The translations under genes were made by a program, and so were the position numbers. DNA of 64,000 nucleotides from Patescibacteria group bacterium (GTDB lineage Bacteria > Patescibacteriota > Patescibacteriia > JAHIZJ01). The stretch spans positions 496,001-560,000 of the forward strand of contig JBAZUB010000001.1 in NCBI GenBank assembly GCA_041661625.1. The letters are read 5' to 3'. Numbering within the stretch: the stretch's first letter is position 1; the number at the start of each line of letters is the position of its first letter. Positions 42,985 through 51,193 of this stretch are shown piece after piece. The notes under the pieces were generated by a model. That model saw only the letters and a list, made by a program, of their open reading frames with translations, was not told the DNA's origin and did not search any database.

Positions 42985-45831
42985 ATGCGCCGCCCAGCAA
43001 TCATCACCGTGGTCTTGCTGGCAATGCTGGCGGGACCGGTACTGGGGGCTAACCAGTCCCCGAAATACCACCAAGGACTGCTGTTCGCGCCCTACAACTG
43101 GGCGCTACAGAACTACAGCAACTTCTGCTTGAAGCTCACCGACCAGGGTAAGACCTACGTGGTCTGGGCCAACGACGAAGGGGACAACGCACCCGACGAC
43201 GCCACCGTGGATCGGTGGCGCTGGTACTGCAAGGAAGGTAGTATCGCCATGTACTTCGTGGATACCCATTCATGGAGTACGGCGGCTGCCTTCGAAGCAT
43301 ACAGTCTTACGGGGCAGACAGAGCGCAACAATGCGATCACCGCCTATGAGGCGACCGACGACTGGGCACCGGGTGATCTTTGGCCTGGACAGACATCGGA
43401 TGGATATGACATCTGTATCAATCCCACCAAGATATCCTGGCTGCTCCAGTCGGGGCTGAACACAATCGCCATCGTGGACGGTTGCTTCAGTGCTGGATGG
43501 ATCGGCACTGGGTTCGCCAACGCCCGGGTTGCCGTCGGTTTCAGTGGCTCAACGGCTGGCAACATATACACCAACACCATGCTCAGCCGTATGAACGGGG
43601 AGGGCGGCGCCAACCTTAGAAGCGCCAGCTCGGCCATCGCTGGAATCGGCAGTGGGCTTACTTACACCGGTAGCGGGGAAACCGTATTCTCCCCGGTGGT
43701 TACGGATGTCAACCCTGACCCCGGAACACTACTCAATGACGAAAAGACCGACGGTTGGATCGAGTTCGATTCAGCTATGGACACCAATCAAGACGTCGCC
43801 ACTCGTGTCCAAGCCAGCGGTTGGGCCTATCTAACCGACTTCTGGTGGTCGGGCGACCACCGGCTGAACTACAAGATCAACCTGCTGCTTCCGGGTGATT
43901 TCACCATCACTTGCGCAGACTTGACGGATGGCAGTAATGCCATCCTGGACGGCAACCAGAACCCCTATGACACAAACGGACAAGGTCCCAATGGGGACGA
44001 CTACGTCTACAGCCTGGCCAGCGGCTACACTAGCCCGAACACCGCCGCTACCTTCACCGGTGTGTGGGCGTTCCGGGACATAGACGGAATCCACGTTCTT
44101 TGGCTGACGGATCCGGAACTGGGATCGATCAACTTTCAGGTCTGGGGCGGTGAACACCGAGAACAGCTCCTGACAACCGTGCCAGCCGAGGGCGGCGTTC
44201 TGCCGCACTTCTATGAGGTGGTCGTCCAGAGTACGGCCGACTTCCTAGAAGTCGCGGAAAAAGCCAAGGATCCCACGACTGAAACCAGTTCGCGGCCATT
44301 TCCGGTTTCACCGGTACCACCACCGGAGCTGGCCAGCCTTCGCAAGCTGAACCAAACGGTGTCGACCTGGCAACCAACCCCATACACGCCGGAGCTACCA
44401 CAAGACCGCTCCACGACAACTGTCCTTCCGGCGTCACACTTCACCTACTACACGTCCCAAGCTAGCTGGGTGACCATCATCCAACCCATCATCAACTACT
44501 GGGCTCAGTGGGGCTGGAACTCGCAGGTGATCGTGGGGTCGAACGACCCTAACGCGGCCAAATCAACATTCCGGGCCGCTTACGACGCGAACGTTGCCGC
44601 CGGGTGTTCCTATCCCCCATTCTGCACGATCGTCGGGGAAGCTAACCAGGGCGACCGACCCGCGGCTAACATCGTTGGGACATTCTACATTCCCGACGAG
44701 AATCAACAGTGCTACTGGAATAGCTGCGGTTCAGACCTGCAGATGGTCAACTTCTTCGATGAAGGACCCGAGTGTTACTACTCCCGGGTCTACGCTACTA
44801 CAACGCAGGAGCTCAACAACTGCGTCACATCCACACTGCAGTACTACAATGGGCAGTACGTGTCCAGCCCCAGAGCCCTGGCCATCGTTGGCGACCTATC
44901 CAGCATGTGCCACGACGTGCCGGCCCCACGCCTCCTCTTCCAGGAGATCGGCGGGTGGTACACGGGTGCCGGGGTACCTTTCACCCAACTCAACGAAACA
45001 AGTACGGGCTGCTATGACTACCTTGCTAAGCGCAATATGTTCGTGGCAGCTGTCCAGAGTGGGGTGACCGAGATCATCGGAACCGGCTCGCTGACAACGC
45101 GTGAAATCTGGCCCGGCTTCTTCGCTCAACTATCCATGGGCTCTCCGTTATCGATGTCACTGCTTCCCACGAAGCAGCGGATCGTGCTGGAGTTCCCGGG
45201 ATGCGACATGGCCGACGGGGACCGCAACAATCCCACCTACTACCCGCCGCTCACCAAACGGTGGATGGTGAACGATCCCGCGGCCGGCGCATCAGCCGTG
45301 CTCGAGCTGTCTCATTCCCGCGGCGGATCCCAAGCCTTCCACCACCGACTAGCCCGGGAGTACTTCAGCGAAAGGATTTCTCCCGGACATTGGTGTGCAC
45401 AGGAGGTCTACCAGACCGCAATCAAACGACTCTGGAAGACCGAGTCCATGCGCACCTATCTGAAGCTGGCTATGGCCTATGGTTTTCCCATTCCACTGCA
45501 CGACTTCCTTAGCCCGGCCGGCATGCCCGACTTCCAACCCCTGCCGGACAAAGCCGACCTGCAGCTGACCAACGCTCCAAATCCTGGCCGGACCACGGAG
45601 CTGCGCTACGACCTACCGGGTATGGCGCGTGTATCCTTGACCATCTACGGCGTCTCCGGCCAGCGCGTCCGAACTCTGGTGACACCGAACGTCATCCAGA
45701 GCCCCGGATCATACAGCTTGACCTGGGACGGCCAGAATGACAACGGCGCCCGCGCTCAGGCCGGTGTCTACTTCGTTCGATTGGAATTGGATGGGCGGAT
45801 CGTAACATCGCACAAGGTTACGCTCCTCTAG
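42985..45831 (+). CDS. Large secreted gingipain/caspase-like protein with FlgD-type sorting tail
   Basis: 948 residues. Signal peptide (about 1-22). Residues about 30-215 look like a clan CD (caspase/gingipain-like) domain with a candidate His-Cys pair: H95 in YFVDTHSW and C167 in IVDGCFSAGW. Residues about 230-350 are an Ig-like insert. Residues about 475-820 follow the order of gingipain-type C25 proteins (YYTSQASWVTIIQPIINYW, TIVGEANQGDRPAANI). The last 85 residues match FlgD-Ig/type IX-like sorting domains (NAPNPGRTTELRYDLP, GVSGQRVRTL, WDGQNDNGARAQAGVYFVRL). Such tails are typical of Bacteroidota-like phyla, suggesting transfer. Confidence 0.65.
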   Translation: MRRPAIITVVLLAMLAGPVLGANQSPKYHQGLLFAPYNWALQNYSNFCLKLTDQGKTYVVWANDEGDNAPDDATVDRWRWYCKEGSIAMYFVDTHSWSTAAAFEAYSLTGQTERNNAITAYEATDDWAPGDLWPGQTSDGYDICINPTKISWLLQSGLNTIAIVDGCFSAGWIGTGFANARVAVGFSGSTAGNIYTNTMLSRMNGEGGANLRSASSAIAGIGSGLTYTGSGETVFSPVVTDVNPDPGTLLNDEKTDGWIEFDSAMDTNQDVATRVQASGWAYLTDFWWSGDHRLNYKINLLLPGDFTITCADLTDGSNAILDGNQNPYDTNGQGPNGDDYVYSLASGYTSPNTAATFTGVWAFRDIDGIHVLWLTDPELGSINFQVWGGEHREQLLTTVPAEGGVLPHFYEVVVQSTADFLEVAEKAKDPTTETSSRPFPVSPVPPPELASLRKLNQTVSTWQPTPYTPELPQDRSTTTVLPASHFTYYTSQASWVTIIQPIINYWAQWGWNSQVIVGSNDPNAAKSTFRAAYDANVAAGCSYPPFCTIVGEANQGDRPAANIVGTFYIPDENQQCYWNSCGSDLQMVNFFDEGPECYYSRVYATTTQELNNCVTSTLQYYNGQYVSSPRALAIVGDLSSMCHDVPAPRLLFQEIGGWYTGAGVPFTQLNETSTGCYDYLAKRNMFVAAVQSGVTEIIGTGSLTTREIWPGFFAQLSMGSPLSMSLLPTKQRIVLEFPGCDMADGDRNNPTYYPPLTKRWMVNDPAAGASAVLELSHSRGGSQAFHHRLAREYFSERISPGHWCAQEVYQTAIKRLWKTESMRTYLKLAMAYGFPIPLHDFLSPAGMPDFQPLPDKADLQLTNAPNPGRTTELRYDLPGMARVSLTIYGVSGQRVRTLVTPNVIQSPGSYSLTWDGQNDNGARAQAGVYFVRLELDGRIVTSHKVTLL

Positions 45832-45858
45832 CCCTCCACCAGATCGAACCCTCAGCCA

Positions 45859-45900
45859 GTGCCTGTGCTTAGTCTGCCCTCGAGACTAACGCACAGGCAC
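45859..45900 (+). terminator. Long hairpin after the protease-like gene
   Basis: GTGCCTGTGC/GCACAGGCAC with inner TTAGTCT/AGACTAA. There is no U tract; it may terminate weakly or protect the 3' end. Confidence 0.55.
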
Positions 45901-45952
45901 CACATCTGAGTGTTTGATTATTAACCCCACTAAATGGGGAGAGGAAACGACT

Positions 45953-46147
45953 ATGCAAAAACTGCAAATCATTGGCCTAGGAAGTGGCCTGCTATTGGCG
46001 ACGTTATTTGTGGTAGTAGCTGGTTGGCTGACACAGCCCAAACCGGCTGAAGCCAGAACTGAAATTACGTACGGACAACTGAAATTGTGTTACCACGATT
46101 GTGGCAATGATCACGACTGCTTAGCTCGCTGCTTAGCGAAGAACTAG
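45953..46147 (+). CDS. Small secreted Cys-rich protein, paralog 1
   Basis: 64 residues from the ATG at 45953 behind GGGGAGAGG. A hydrophobic signal segment (about 5-27) ends in QPKPAEA, then a short mature part with C-x3-C-x5-C-x3-C (CYHDCGNDHDCLARC). It shares this plan with the next two genes. The spacing suits a disulfide-linked helical hairpin (alpha-hairpinin or CHCH-like). Export with cleavage after AEA is inferred. Function unknown. Confidence 0.7.
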   Translation: MQKLQIIGLGSGLLLATLFVVVAGWLTQPKPAEARTEITYGQLKLCYHDCGNDHDCLARCLAKN

Positions 46148-46209
46148 CATTAATAGTTATTGAACTATTTACACGTAATCACCCTTAGGGGGGGTCGAGG
46201 AAATAACTT

Positions 46210-46407
46210 ATGACAAGAAAGCGTCTTATCAGCCTAGGGTTTGGCTTGCTGGTTTCGGCCATATTTGTGGTCGCAGCGGGTGTATTTTTCCAGCCCAAAC
46301 TGGCGGAAGCATCAAATAGAATGACTATAGGTCGGATTAAGTATTGTTACCACGAATGCGGCAACGATCAAGCCTGCCTGGATCGATGTCTAGCTAAGGA
46401 TCAGTAA
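46210..46407 (+). CDS. Small secreted Cys-rich protein, paralog 2
   Basis: 65 residues. Signal segment (about 6-27), QPKLAEA cleavage-like site, basic spacer, then CYHECGNDQACLDRC with the same C-x3-C-x5-C-x3-C spacing. A GGGGGTCGAGG stretch precedes the start. 62 nt separate it from paralog 1 and there is no terminator between. Confidence 0.7.
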   Translation: MTRKRLISLGFGLLVSAIFVVAAGVFFQPKLAEASNRMTIGRIKYCYHECGNDQACLDRCLAKDQ

Positions 46408-46483
46408 ATATATTATCGGTACAGTACCGGTTTAAATATATCAGTGCTAATTATTTATCTCATATAGAGAAAAGGAATGGTGT

Positions 46484-46702
46484 ATGTCAAAGATACGTTT
46501 GCTCGGCATGGCCATTGGCCTGCTCGTCGTATCCCTCTTCGTCGCCGGTATTGGCGTGATGGCCAAACCTAAACCGGCTGAAGCGACCTGGGGTAGGCTA
46601 AAGTATTGTTACGAACAGTGCGGCAATAATTCTGACTGCATTGCACGGTGTATGGGCAAAACTCAAAATGCCAGCCAAGAGGGCGGCGGCTCAGACTGGT
46701 AG
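46484..46702 (+). CDS. Small secreted Cys-rich protein, paralog 3
   Basis: 72 residues. Signal segment (about 5-27), KPKPAEA site, then CYEQCGNNSDCIARC and a longer Gly/Ser/Asp-rich tail ending in W. GAAAAGGAATGG precedes the start. It is the last of three tandem paralogs and is followed by a strong terminator. Confidence 0.7.
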   Translation: MSKIRLLGMAIGLLVVSLFVAGIGVMAKPKPAEATWGRLKYCYEQCGNNSDCIARCMGKTQNASQEGGGSDW

Positions 46703-46722
46703 GGTGAATTAACCGAAAATAA

Positions 46723-46765
46723 ACCGTCCAACTCCCGGTCGGGTGCCGGGTAAGGGCGGTTTTTT
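46723..46765 (+). terminator. Terminator of the Cys-rich cluster
   Basis: ACCGTCC/GGGCGGT with an inner CCCGG/CCGGG pair, then TTTTTT. Confidence 0.85.
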
Positions 46766-46882
46766 AGTTTACAATAATAATTTTCTTGCCGGATTGATAA
46801 TAATCTTGTACAATATGTGGGTAATTATCGTTAGTTTCTGAAAATTTTCTTATTTTCAAAGTCTGTCTGTAAACCACCAGTT

Positions 46883-49564
46883 ATGTATCTCGAAAAACTC
46901 GAAATCCAAGGCTTCAAGTCATTCGCCAACCGAGTATCAATGCAATTCAACCGGGGGATCTGCGCGATTGTCGGCCCTAATGGTTCGGGAAAATCCAACG
47001 TGGCCGACGCGGTGCGCTGGGTGATGGGCGAGCAGAGTTTGAAACTGCTGCGCGGTAAAAAGTCCGAAGACGTGATTTTTTCCGGTTCGGATAAGAAAGC
47101 TCGCTTAGGGCTAGCCGAGGTCTCTTTGCATATCAACAACGAGGACAATACTATGCCGATCGACTACCCACAGGTGGTCATCACTCGCCGGGTGTTCCGA
47201 TCGGGTGAAAATGAGTACTTATTGAACAATTCCAAGGTCCGACTGCAGGATATAATTCTATTGCTCGCCAAATCCAACTTCGGCCAGCGCAGTTATTCGG
47301 TGATCGGCCAGGGTATGATTGAATCCGTGCTGACTTCATCACCCCAGGAACGGAAAGAGTTTTTTGATGAAGCCGCCGGCGTGCGCCAATTCCAGATCAA
47401 GAAAGAACAGGCGCAACAGAAACTGGAGCACACTCGAGAGAATCTGCGCCAAGGCGAAATGCTGATGCAGGAAATCGAACCGCGGCTGCGTTCACTCACC
47501 CGCCAGGTCAAACGCCTGGAGCGGCGCGAGACGATCGAACAAGACTTACGCTTGGTACAGAAGGAATACTTCGCCGGGCTGTGGCGGGACATATCCGGCC
47601 AGTTGAGCGAGTTGGATGGTCAGCAGTCAGCCACCAACCAAAGACTGCGGTCGGCTACTAGCGAGCTGCGCGCTGTTCAAACCCAGCTGGAAAAGATCGA
47701 GAGCGAGAGTTCCCGCGAGGATGCTTTCCGCCAATTGCAAAAAGAATACAACCGCTTACTCGACCAAAAAAACACCCTGCTGCAAGACCAAGCCGTACTC
47801 AAGGGCCGCCTGGAAGTCGAAGCCCATCAAGCCGGTGAGACAAATCGGGTCTGGCTGTCAAAACAGGCCGAACAGATCGACCGCCGGATCAAAGAAGTAT
47901 GTGATGATCTAGCACCGATCAATGACCAGCTTAGCGCCGCTCAAACCGCCCTGGAAACCAAGCGAAGCGAACAGGCCGTGGTGGTGACAAAGTTCGAAGA
48001 ATTAGAACGCGGTTTGCTGTTGGCTAAGGAGCGCATGGAAACCAGCAAGCCTATTTCGGTAAAAGAGATCCACGACCATCTCAAGGATATCGAGACACGT
48101 CAAGCAAAATTCATAGAGGCGCTCAATGCCGCCCAGACGGTGGAGGATATCGGACGTATCAAAAAGCACGCCCAGGAAATATTCCGCAGTCTGAGCCAGT
48201 ATTTAACCGAGTTGAGCCGGTCAGCGCCCGCTTCCGGTACCGATGAAGTAATACGCTTACAACACGAGCTGACCAACTTCTTGAAGAGCCGCGATAGCCT
48301 GGTCAATGAGATCAATGACTGGATCGTCAAAGTACGTATGCTGGAAGACAAGAAAGCCTTATTGATCGAACATCAGAATGAACTGGAACAGGAATTAAAT
48401 CGTTTACGACGCGAACTGGAATTGTCCGAAAGCAGTTCCAAACAACCGGCTGAATCGCGCGCCGCTGCCGCCAAAGAGAACCAGAGCCTAAATCAGAGCA
48501 TCGAAACCCTAGATCGTGATTTGAAATCGTCTAGAATCAAGATCGAGCAATTCAACCAGGTCGAGCAGCAGAAAAAAGAAGAGCTGTTTGCCCTGCAGAA
48601 ACAGTTCCGTGACCGGCAGAATACTCTCAACGCGGTGACCCAGGAATCAAACGAACTGCGGGTCAAACAAGCCCGCCTGGAAACCCGCCGCGACGACCTC
48701 GATCGGGAAATGCGCGCCGACTTGCCCGAAACATTGTTAATCGAAATACAAAAAGACTTTATAAATATTATCAGCGAATCGCCCGCTTCCGTATTGCTAG
48801 AACGAATCACCAGCATCAAGCATCAGATCGAGCTGATCGGCGGCATCGACGAGAACGTCAGCTCGGAATATGAGCAGACCAACGAGCGCTTTGAGTTCCT
48901 ATCCAAACAGGCCGAGGATCTGCACCAAGCCATTGAGTCATTGGACAAAGGCATCGCCGAGCTGGACGAACAAATCAAGGATCAGTTCGACGAATCGTTT
49001 CAAAAGATCAATACCGAGTTCACCCGGTACTTCAAGATGCTGTTCAAGGGCGGTTCGGCTAAATTAATTTTGAACAGAGAAGAGCTTTTTGAAGACGCCG
49101 ATGAGGACGACGAAGATGATGAATTCGATGGCGAAGAAGACGCCACAGAAGAAGCGCCGAAACAACCGAAGAAGCATTCGATTGGCAAAGTCGTCACCGG
49201 CATTGAAATCCAAGCCATTCCGCCGGGTAAACGGGTCAGCAGCATCAATGTGCTGTCCGGCGGTGAGAAGTCGCTCACTTCCATCGCGCTGATTTGCGCG
49301 ATCATTGCTAATAATCCATCGCCTTTCGTGATCCTGGACGAAGTGGACGCCGCCTTGGACGAATCGAATTCGATTAAGTTCTCGAACATCCTAACCGAGC
49401 TGGCTCACAAGACGCAGTTCATTACCATCACCCACAATCGCGCCACCATGCAACAGGCTTCAATTCTCTACGGCGTTACCATGGGTGCGGACAGCGTGTC
49501 GAAACTCTTGTCGGTGAAAATGGAAGAGGCCGAAGCGGTCATCAACCAACACGGGAATCGGTAA
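46883..49564 (+). CDS. smc: Short SMC-family ATPase, hinge domain not visible
   Basis: 893 residues, against about 1150-1200 for usual bacterial SMC. N-terminal ATPase half: LEKLEIQGFKSFANRV, Walker A GPNGSGKS (31-38), SYSVIGQGMIESVL and EAAGVRQFQIKKEQA. Coiled coils fill about 170-680. C-terminal half: signature VLSGGEKSLTSIAL (about 790) and Walker B FVILDEVDAALDE. The GRATFLPL-type hinge is not found; a spacer around residues 390-450 joins the coils. An acidic run (DEDDEDDEFDGEED) precedes the signature. It should organise the chromosome with ScpA/B. Confidence 0.88.
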   Translation: MYLEKLEIQGFKSFANRVSMQFNRGICAIVGPNGSGKSNVADAVRWVMGEQSLKLLRGKKSEDVIFSGSDKKARLGLAEVSLHINNEDNTMPIDYPQVVITRRVFRSGENEYLLNNSKVRLQDIILLLAKSNFGQRSYSVIGQGMIESVLTSSPQERKEFFDEAAGVRQFQIKKEQAQQKLEHTRENLRQGEMLMQEIEPRLRSLTRQVKRLERRETIEQDLRLVQKEYFAGLWRDISGQLSELDGQQSATNQRLRSATSELRAVQTQLEKIESESSREDAFRQLQKEYNRLLDQKNTLLQDQAVLKGRLEVEAHQAGETNRVWLSKQAEQIDRRIKEVCDDLAPINDQLSAAQTALETKRSEQAVVVTKFEELERGLLLAKERMETSKPISVKEIHDHLKDIETRQAKFIEALNAAQTVEDIGRIKKHAQEIFRSLSQYLTELSRSAPASGTDEVIRLQHELTNFLKSRDSLVNEINDWIVKVRMLEDKKALLIEHQNELEQELNRLRRELELSESSSKQPAESRAAAAKENQSLNQSIETLDRDLKSSRIKIEQFNQVEQQKKEELFALQKQFRDRQNTLNAVTQESNELRVKQARLETRRDDLDREMRADLPETLLIEIQKDFINIISESPASVLLERITSIKHQIELIGGIDENVSSEYEQTNERFEFLSKQAEDLHQAIESLDKGIAELDEQIKDQFDESFQKINTEFTRYFKMLFKGGSAKLILNREELFEDADEDDEDDEFDGEEDATEEAPKQPKKHSIGKVVTGIEIQAIPPGKRVSSINVLSGGEKSLTSIALICAIIANNPSPFVILDEVDAALDESNSIKFSNILTELAHKTQFITITHNRATMQQASILYGVTMGADSVSKLLSVKMEEAEAVINQHGNR

Positions 49565-49593
49565 ACTGGTTTCAACCGCCCCCAATTAATTCC

Positions 49594-49685
49594 GTCATTG
49601 CGACCCCGCTCAGCGGGGGAAGCAATCCCCATGAAGGTTCACCAAACAATGGGATTGCCGCGCTCGCTGACTCGCTCGCAATGAC
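49594..49685. repeat. GTCATTGCGA...TCGCAATGAC intergenic repeat
   Basis: About 92 bp with terminal inverted repeats GTCATTGCGA/TCGCAATGAC. Inside are CCCCGCTCAGCGGGG and GCAATCCC/GGGATTGC. This type of non-coding palindromic repeat is common in bacterial genomes. Confidence 0.75.
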
Positions 49686-49723
49686 TGGAATGGAAGTGGT
49701 TGTCATGATATAAATAGAGCAAG

Positions 49724-49751
49724 GCGCGCCCCACCTGGAAACGCGCTTTTT
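49724..49751 (+). terminator. Likely smc terminator
   Basis: GCGCG/CGCGC stem, then CTTTTTCG. Confidence 0.6.
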
Positions 49752-49776
49752 CGTTCTTTACTTTTATCGTAGCGTG

Positions 49777-50145
49777 CTACTGGGTTGGGGCGGCTATCTT
49801 TTTTGGTTTTGACGTCCAAGCGCCCACTATAGTAATAACCGCGATAATCATCTGCTGAACTAATATCGTCACGGCCGTGTTTGTAGACGTAAATTCATCG
49901 ACCCGGGCAACCAGATAGAATATGCCCATGATAATCGAAAGGCCAATCACGTAACGGCGCCCTAGCAGTGCAGAAATGAAAAGTATTATCGATAAGATGG
50001 TGCCTAGAATGGTAATTATGTGCTGCCCGAGCGATAACCCCTTGTCTCCGGCGGTTGTGTACACTGTGATCATCCCCCAGACATTAATCGCAGCCAAAAT
50101 TAGCAGCAGCGCGATTCCAATCCAACGACGTAGTTTGTGCGACAT
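49777..50145 (-). CDS. Small four-helix membrane protein
   Basis: 122 residues from the ATG at 50145; an upstream in-frame start at 50262 adds residues with no hydrophobic pattern. Four transmembrane helices (about 7-27, 39-56, 60-79, 88-108) and a basic C-terminus (SKPKKIAAPTQ). TTATAT near 50170 on the minus strand may be a -10 box. No family is recognised. Confidence 0.65.
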   Translation of the reverse strand: MSHKLRRWIGIALLLILAAINVWGMITVYTTAGDKGLSLGQHIITILGTILSIILFISALLGRRYVIGLSIIMGIFYLVARVDEFTSTNTAVTILVQQMIIAVITIVGAWTSKPKKIAAPTQ

Positions 50146-50379
50146 GGATGTTTGCCTTTTATTCAAGGTTAATATATAAACTGTACACTCGATTTTGGAC
50201 CAAATCAATAAATCAACATGCCTAATGTTGACAAAAACAGCCTGTTTCTGTAATATCACCATACCATCAATCGGGTTACGAAGGGCAAGTTATAAGTTAC
50301 GCGTGTAACGAAAGGCTTGAAACTCTAAGTCACCAAAGTTCCGAACTTAAATCTTGTCATCATAACCTACGACTATTCT

Positions 50380-50850
50380 ATGTTAGCAATTAGACTCTCA
50401 CCAACCGGCAAGAAAGGGCAGAAATTCTTCCGCGTCATCGTCTCCGAAAAAACCAAGGATGTTTTCGGCGACTACATTGAACTGCTCGGCAACTACAATC
50501 CGCACCCGAATCCGGCTCAGGCGACACTCAAAGCCGAACGGATAAAATATTGGCTGTCTCAAGGAGCTCAAGCCTCGCCCACCGTGCACAATCTTTTGGT
50601 AGATCAAAAAATAATTGACGAACCGAAAGTGACCAGCTGGAAGCCCAAGAAGAAAGAGGTCAGCCCCGAAGAGGCCACCAAGGCAGCCACCGCTTCCGAG
50701 CCAGCCAAAGCTGAATCGATCGTAGAAGCCACATCAGCACCGGCCGAGCCAGCCCCTGAAGTGACTCCCACGCCTGAACCGATTAAACCCGCGCCAGCCG
50801 CCGAAACTGCGCCGACGCCAGCGCCAGCTGAGCCGAAACCAGCGGAATAG
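50380..50850 (+). CDS. rpsP: Ribosomal protein bS16 with long Ala/Pro tail
   Basis: 156 residues. The first 85 form S16 (MLAIRLSPTGKKGQKFFRVIVSE, IELLGNYNPHPNPA, ERIKYWLSQGAQASPTVHNLL). The remaining 70 are Ala/Pro/Glu-rich and disordered, nearly doubling the usual length. It is part of the 30S subunit. The ATG has no ribosome site. rpsP is usually followed by khpA, but here the reverse-transcriptase unit lies between. Confidence 0.94.
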   Translation: MLAIRLSPTGKKGQKFFRVIVSEKTKDVFGDYIELLGNYNPHPNPAQATLKAERIKYWLSQGAQASPTVHNLLVDQKIIDEPKVTSWKPKKKEVSPEEATKAATASEPAKAESIVEATSAPAEPAPEVTPTPEPIKPAPAAETAPTPAPAEPKPAE

Positions 50851-50877
50851 TTCCATCCAAATTTATCATCGATACAT

Positions 50878-50897
50878 CCAGCTCCTACGGGGGCTGG
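50878..50897 (+). terminator. rpsP terminator
   Basis: CCAGCTCC/GGGGCTGG around TACG, then GTTTCGTTT. Confidence 0.6.
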
Positions 50898-50914
50898 GTT
50901 TCGTTTATCGGGGG

Positions 50915-50943
50915 TTGACAACTATACCCCACACACATATACT
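50915..50943 (+). promoter_or_regulatory. Consensus promoter of the reverse-transcriptase unit
   Basis: TTGACA, exactly 17 bp, TATACT. It predicts a start near 50950, giving a leader of about 240 nt. Confidence 0.85.
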
Positions 50944-50949
50944 GGTGCT

Positions 50950-51180
50950 GCCCTACAATACTAACCTTTGGCCCTATTGATGGGTCCTCGGCCCGGGGAG
51001 ATGCGACAGGCACTGGTTATGAAGAGGGCTGGCGTACCTTGCAGATGCGCTCCGAGGGGAGCGTTTTCGTACGAGGCGAATCGCAACGCTTCGCGTTTGA
51101 CCTGAAGCCTAGGGAGACAGTCGCAGAGGAGCAATCCTTCCCAACGTCTCCCTTCATATTTCTTGATCCTTTCATCATAA
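50950..51180 (+). ncRNA. Structured leader RNA of the reverse-transcriptase unit (retron-like candidate)
   Basis: Three clear hairpins: CGCTCC/GGAGCG (51048-51063), GCGAA/TTCGC (51076-51094) and AGGGAGAC/GTCTCCCT (51111-51153, 27-nt loop). A GC-rich region lies at 50965-51000. The position between promoter and reverse transcriptase matches retron msr-msd RNAs, but I could not define a1/a2 arms or the branching G. A 41-codon frame (50980-51105) lacking a ribosome site also runs through it. Confidence 0.45.
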
Positions 51181-51191
51181 GGAGTGTACCC

Positions 51192-51193
51192 GA
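51192..51193 (+). other. Ribosome-site note for the reverse transcriptase start
   Basis: AAGGAG at 51179-51184 with 8 nt to the ATG at 51193 decides this start over an in-frame ATG three codons upstream. Confidence 0.6.

Noticed and set aside
49594..49685. Insertion sequence after smc
   Set aside because: Only about 92 bp with no coding capacity; it is a small palindromic repeat.
50980..51105. 41-codon protein gene within the RT leader
   Set aside because: No ribosome site; the frame crosses hairpins and is more likely part of a structured RNA.
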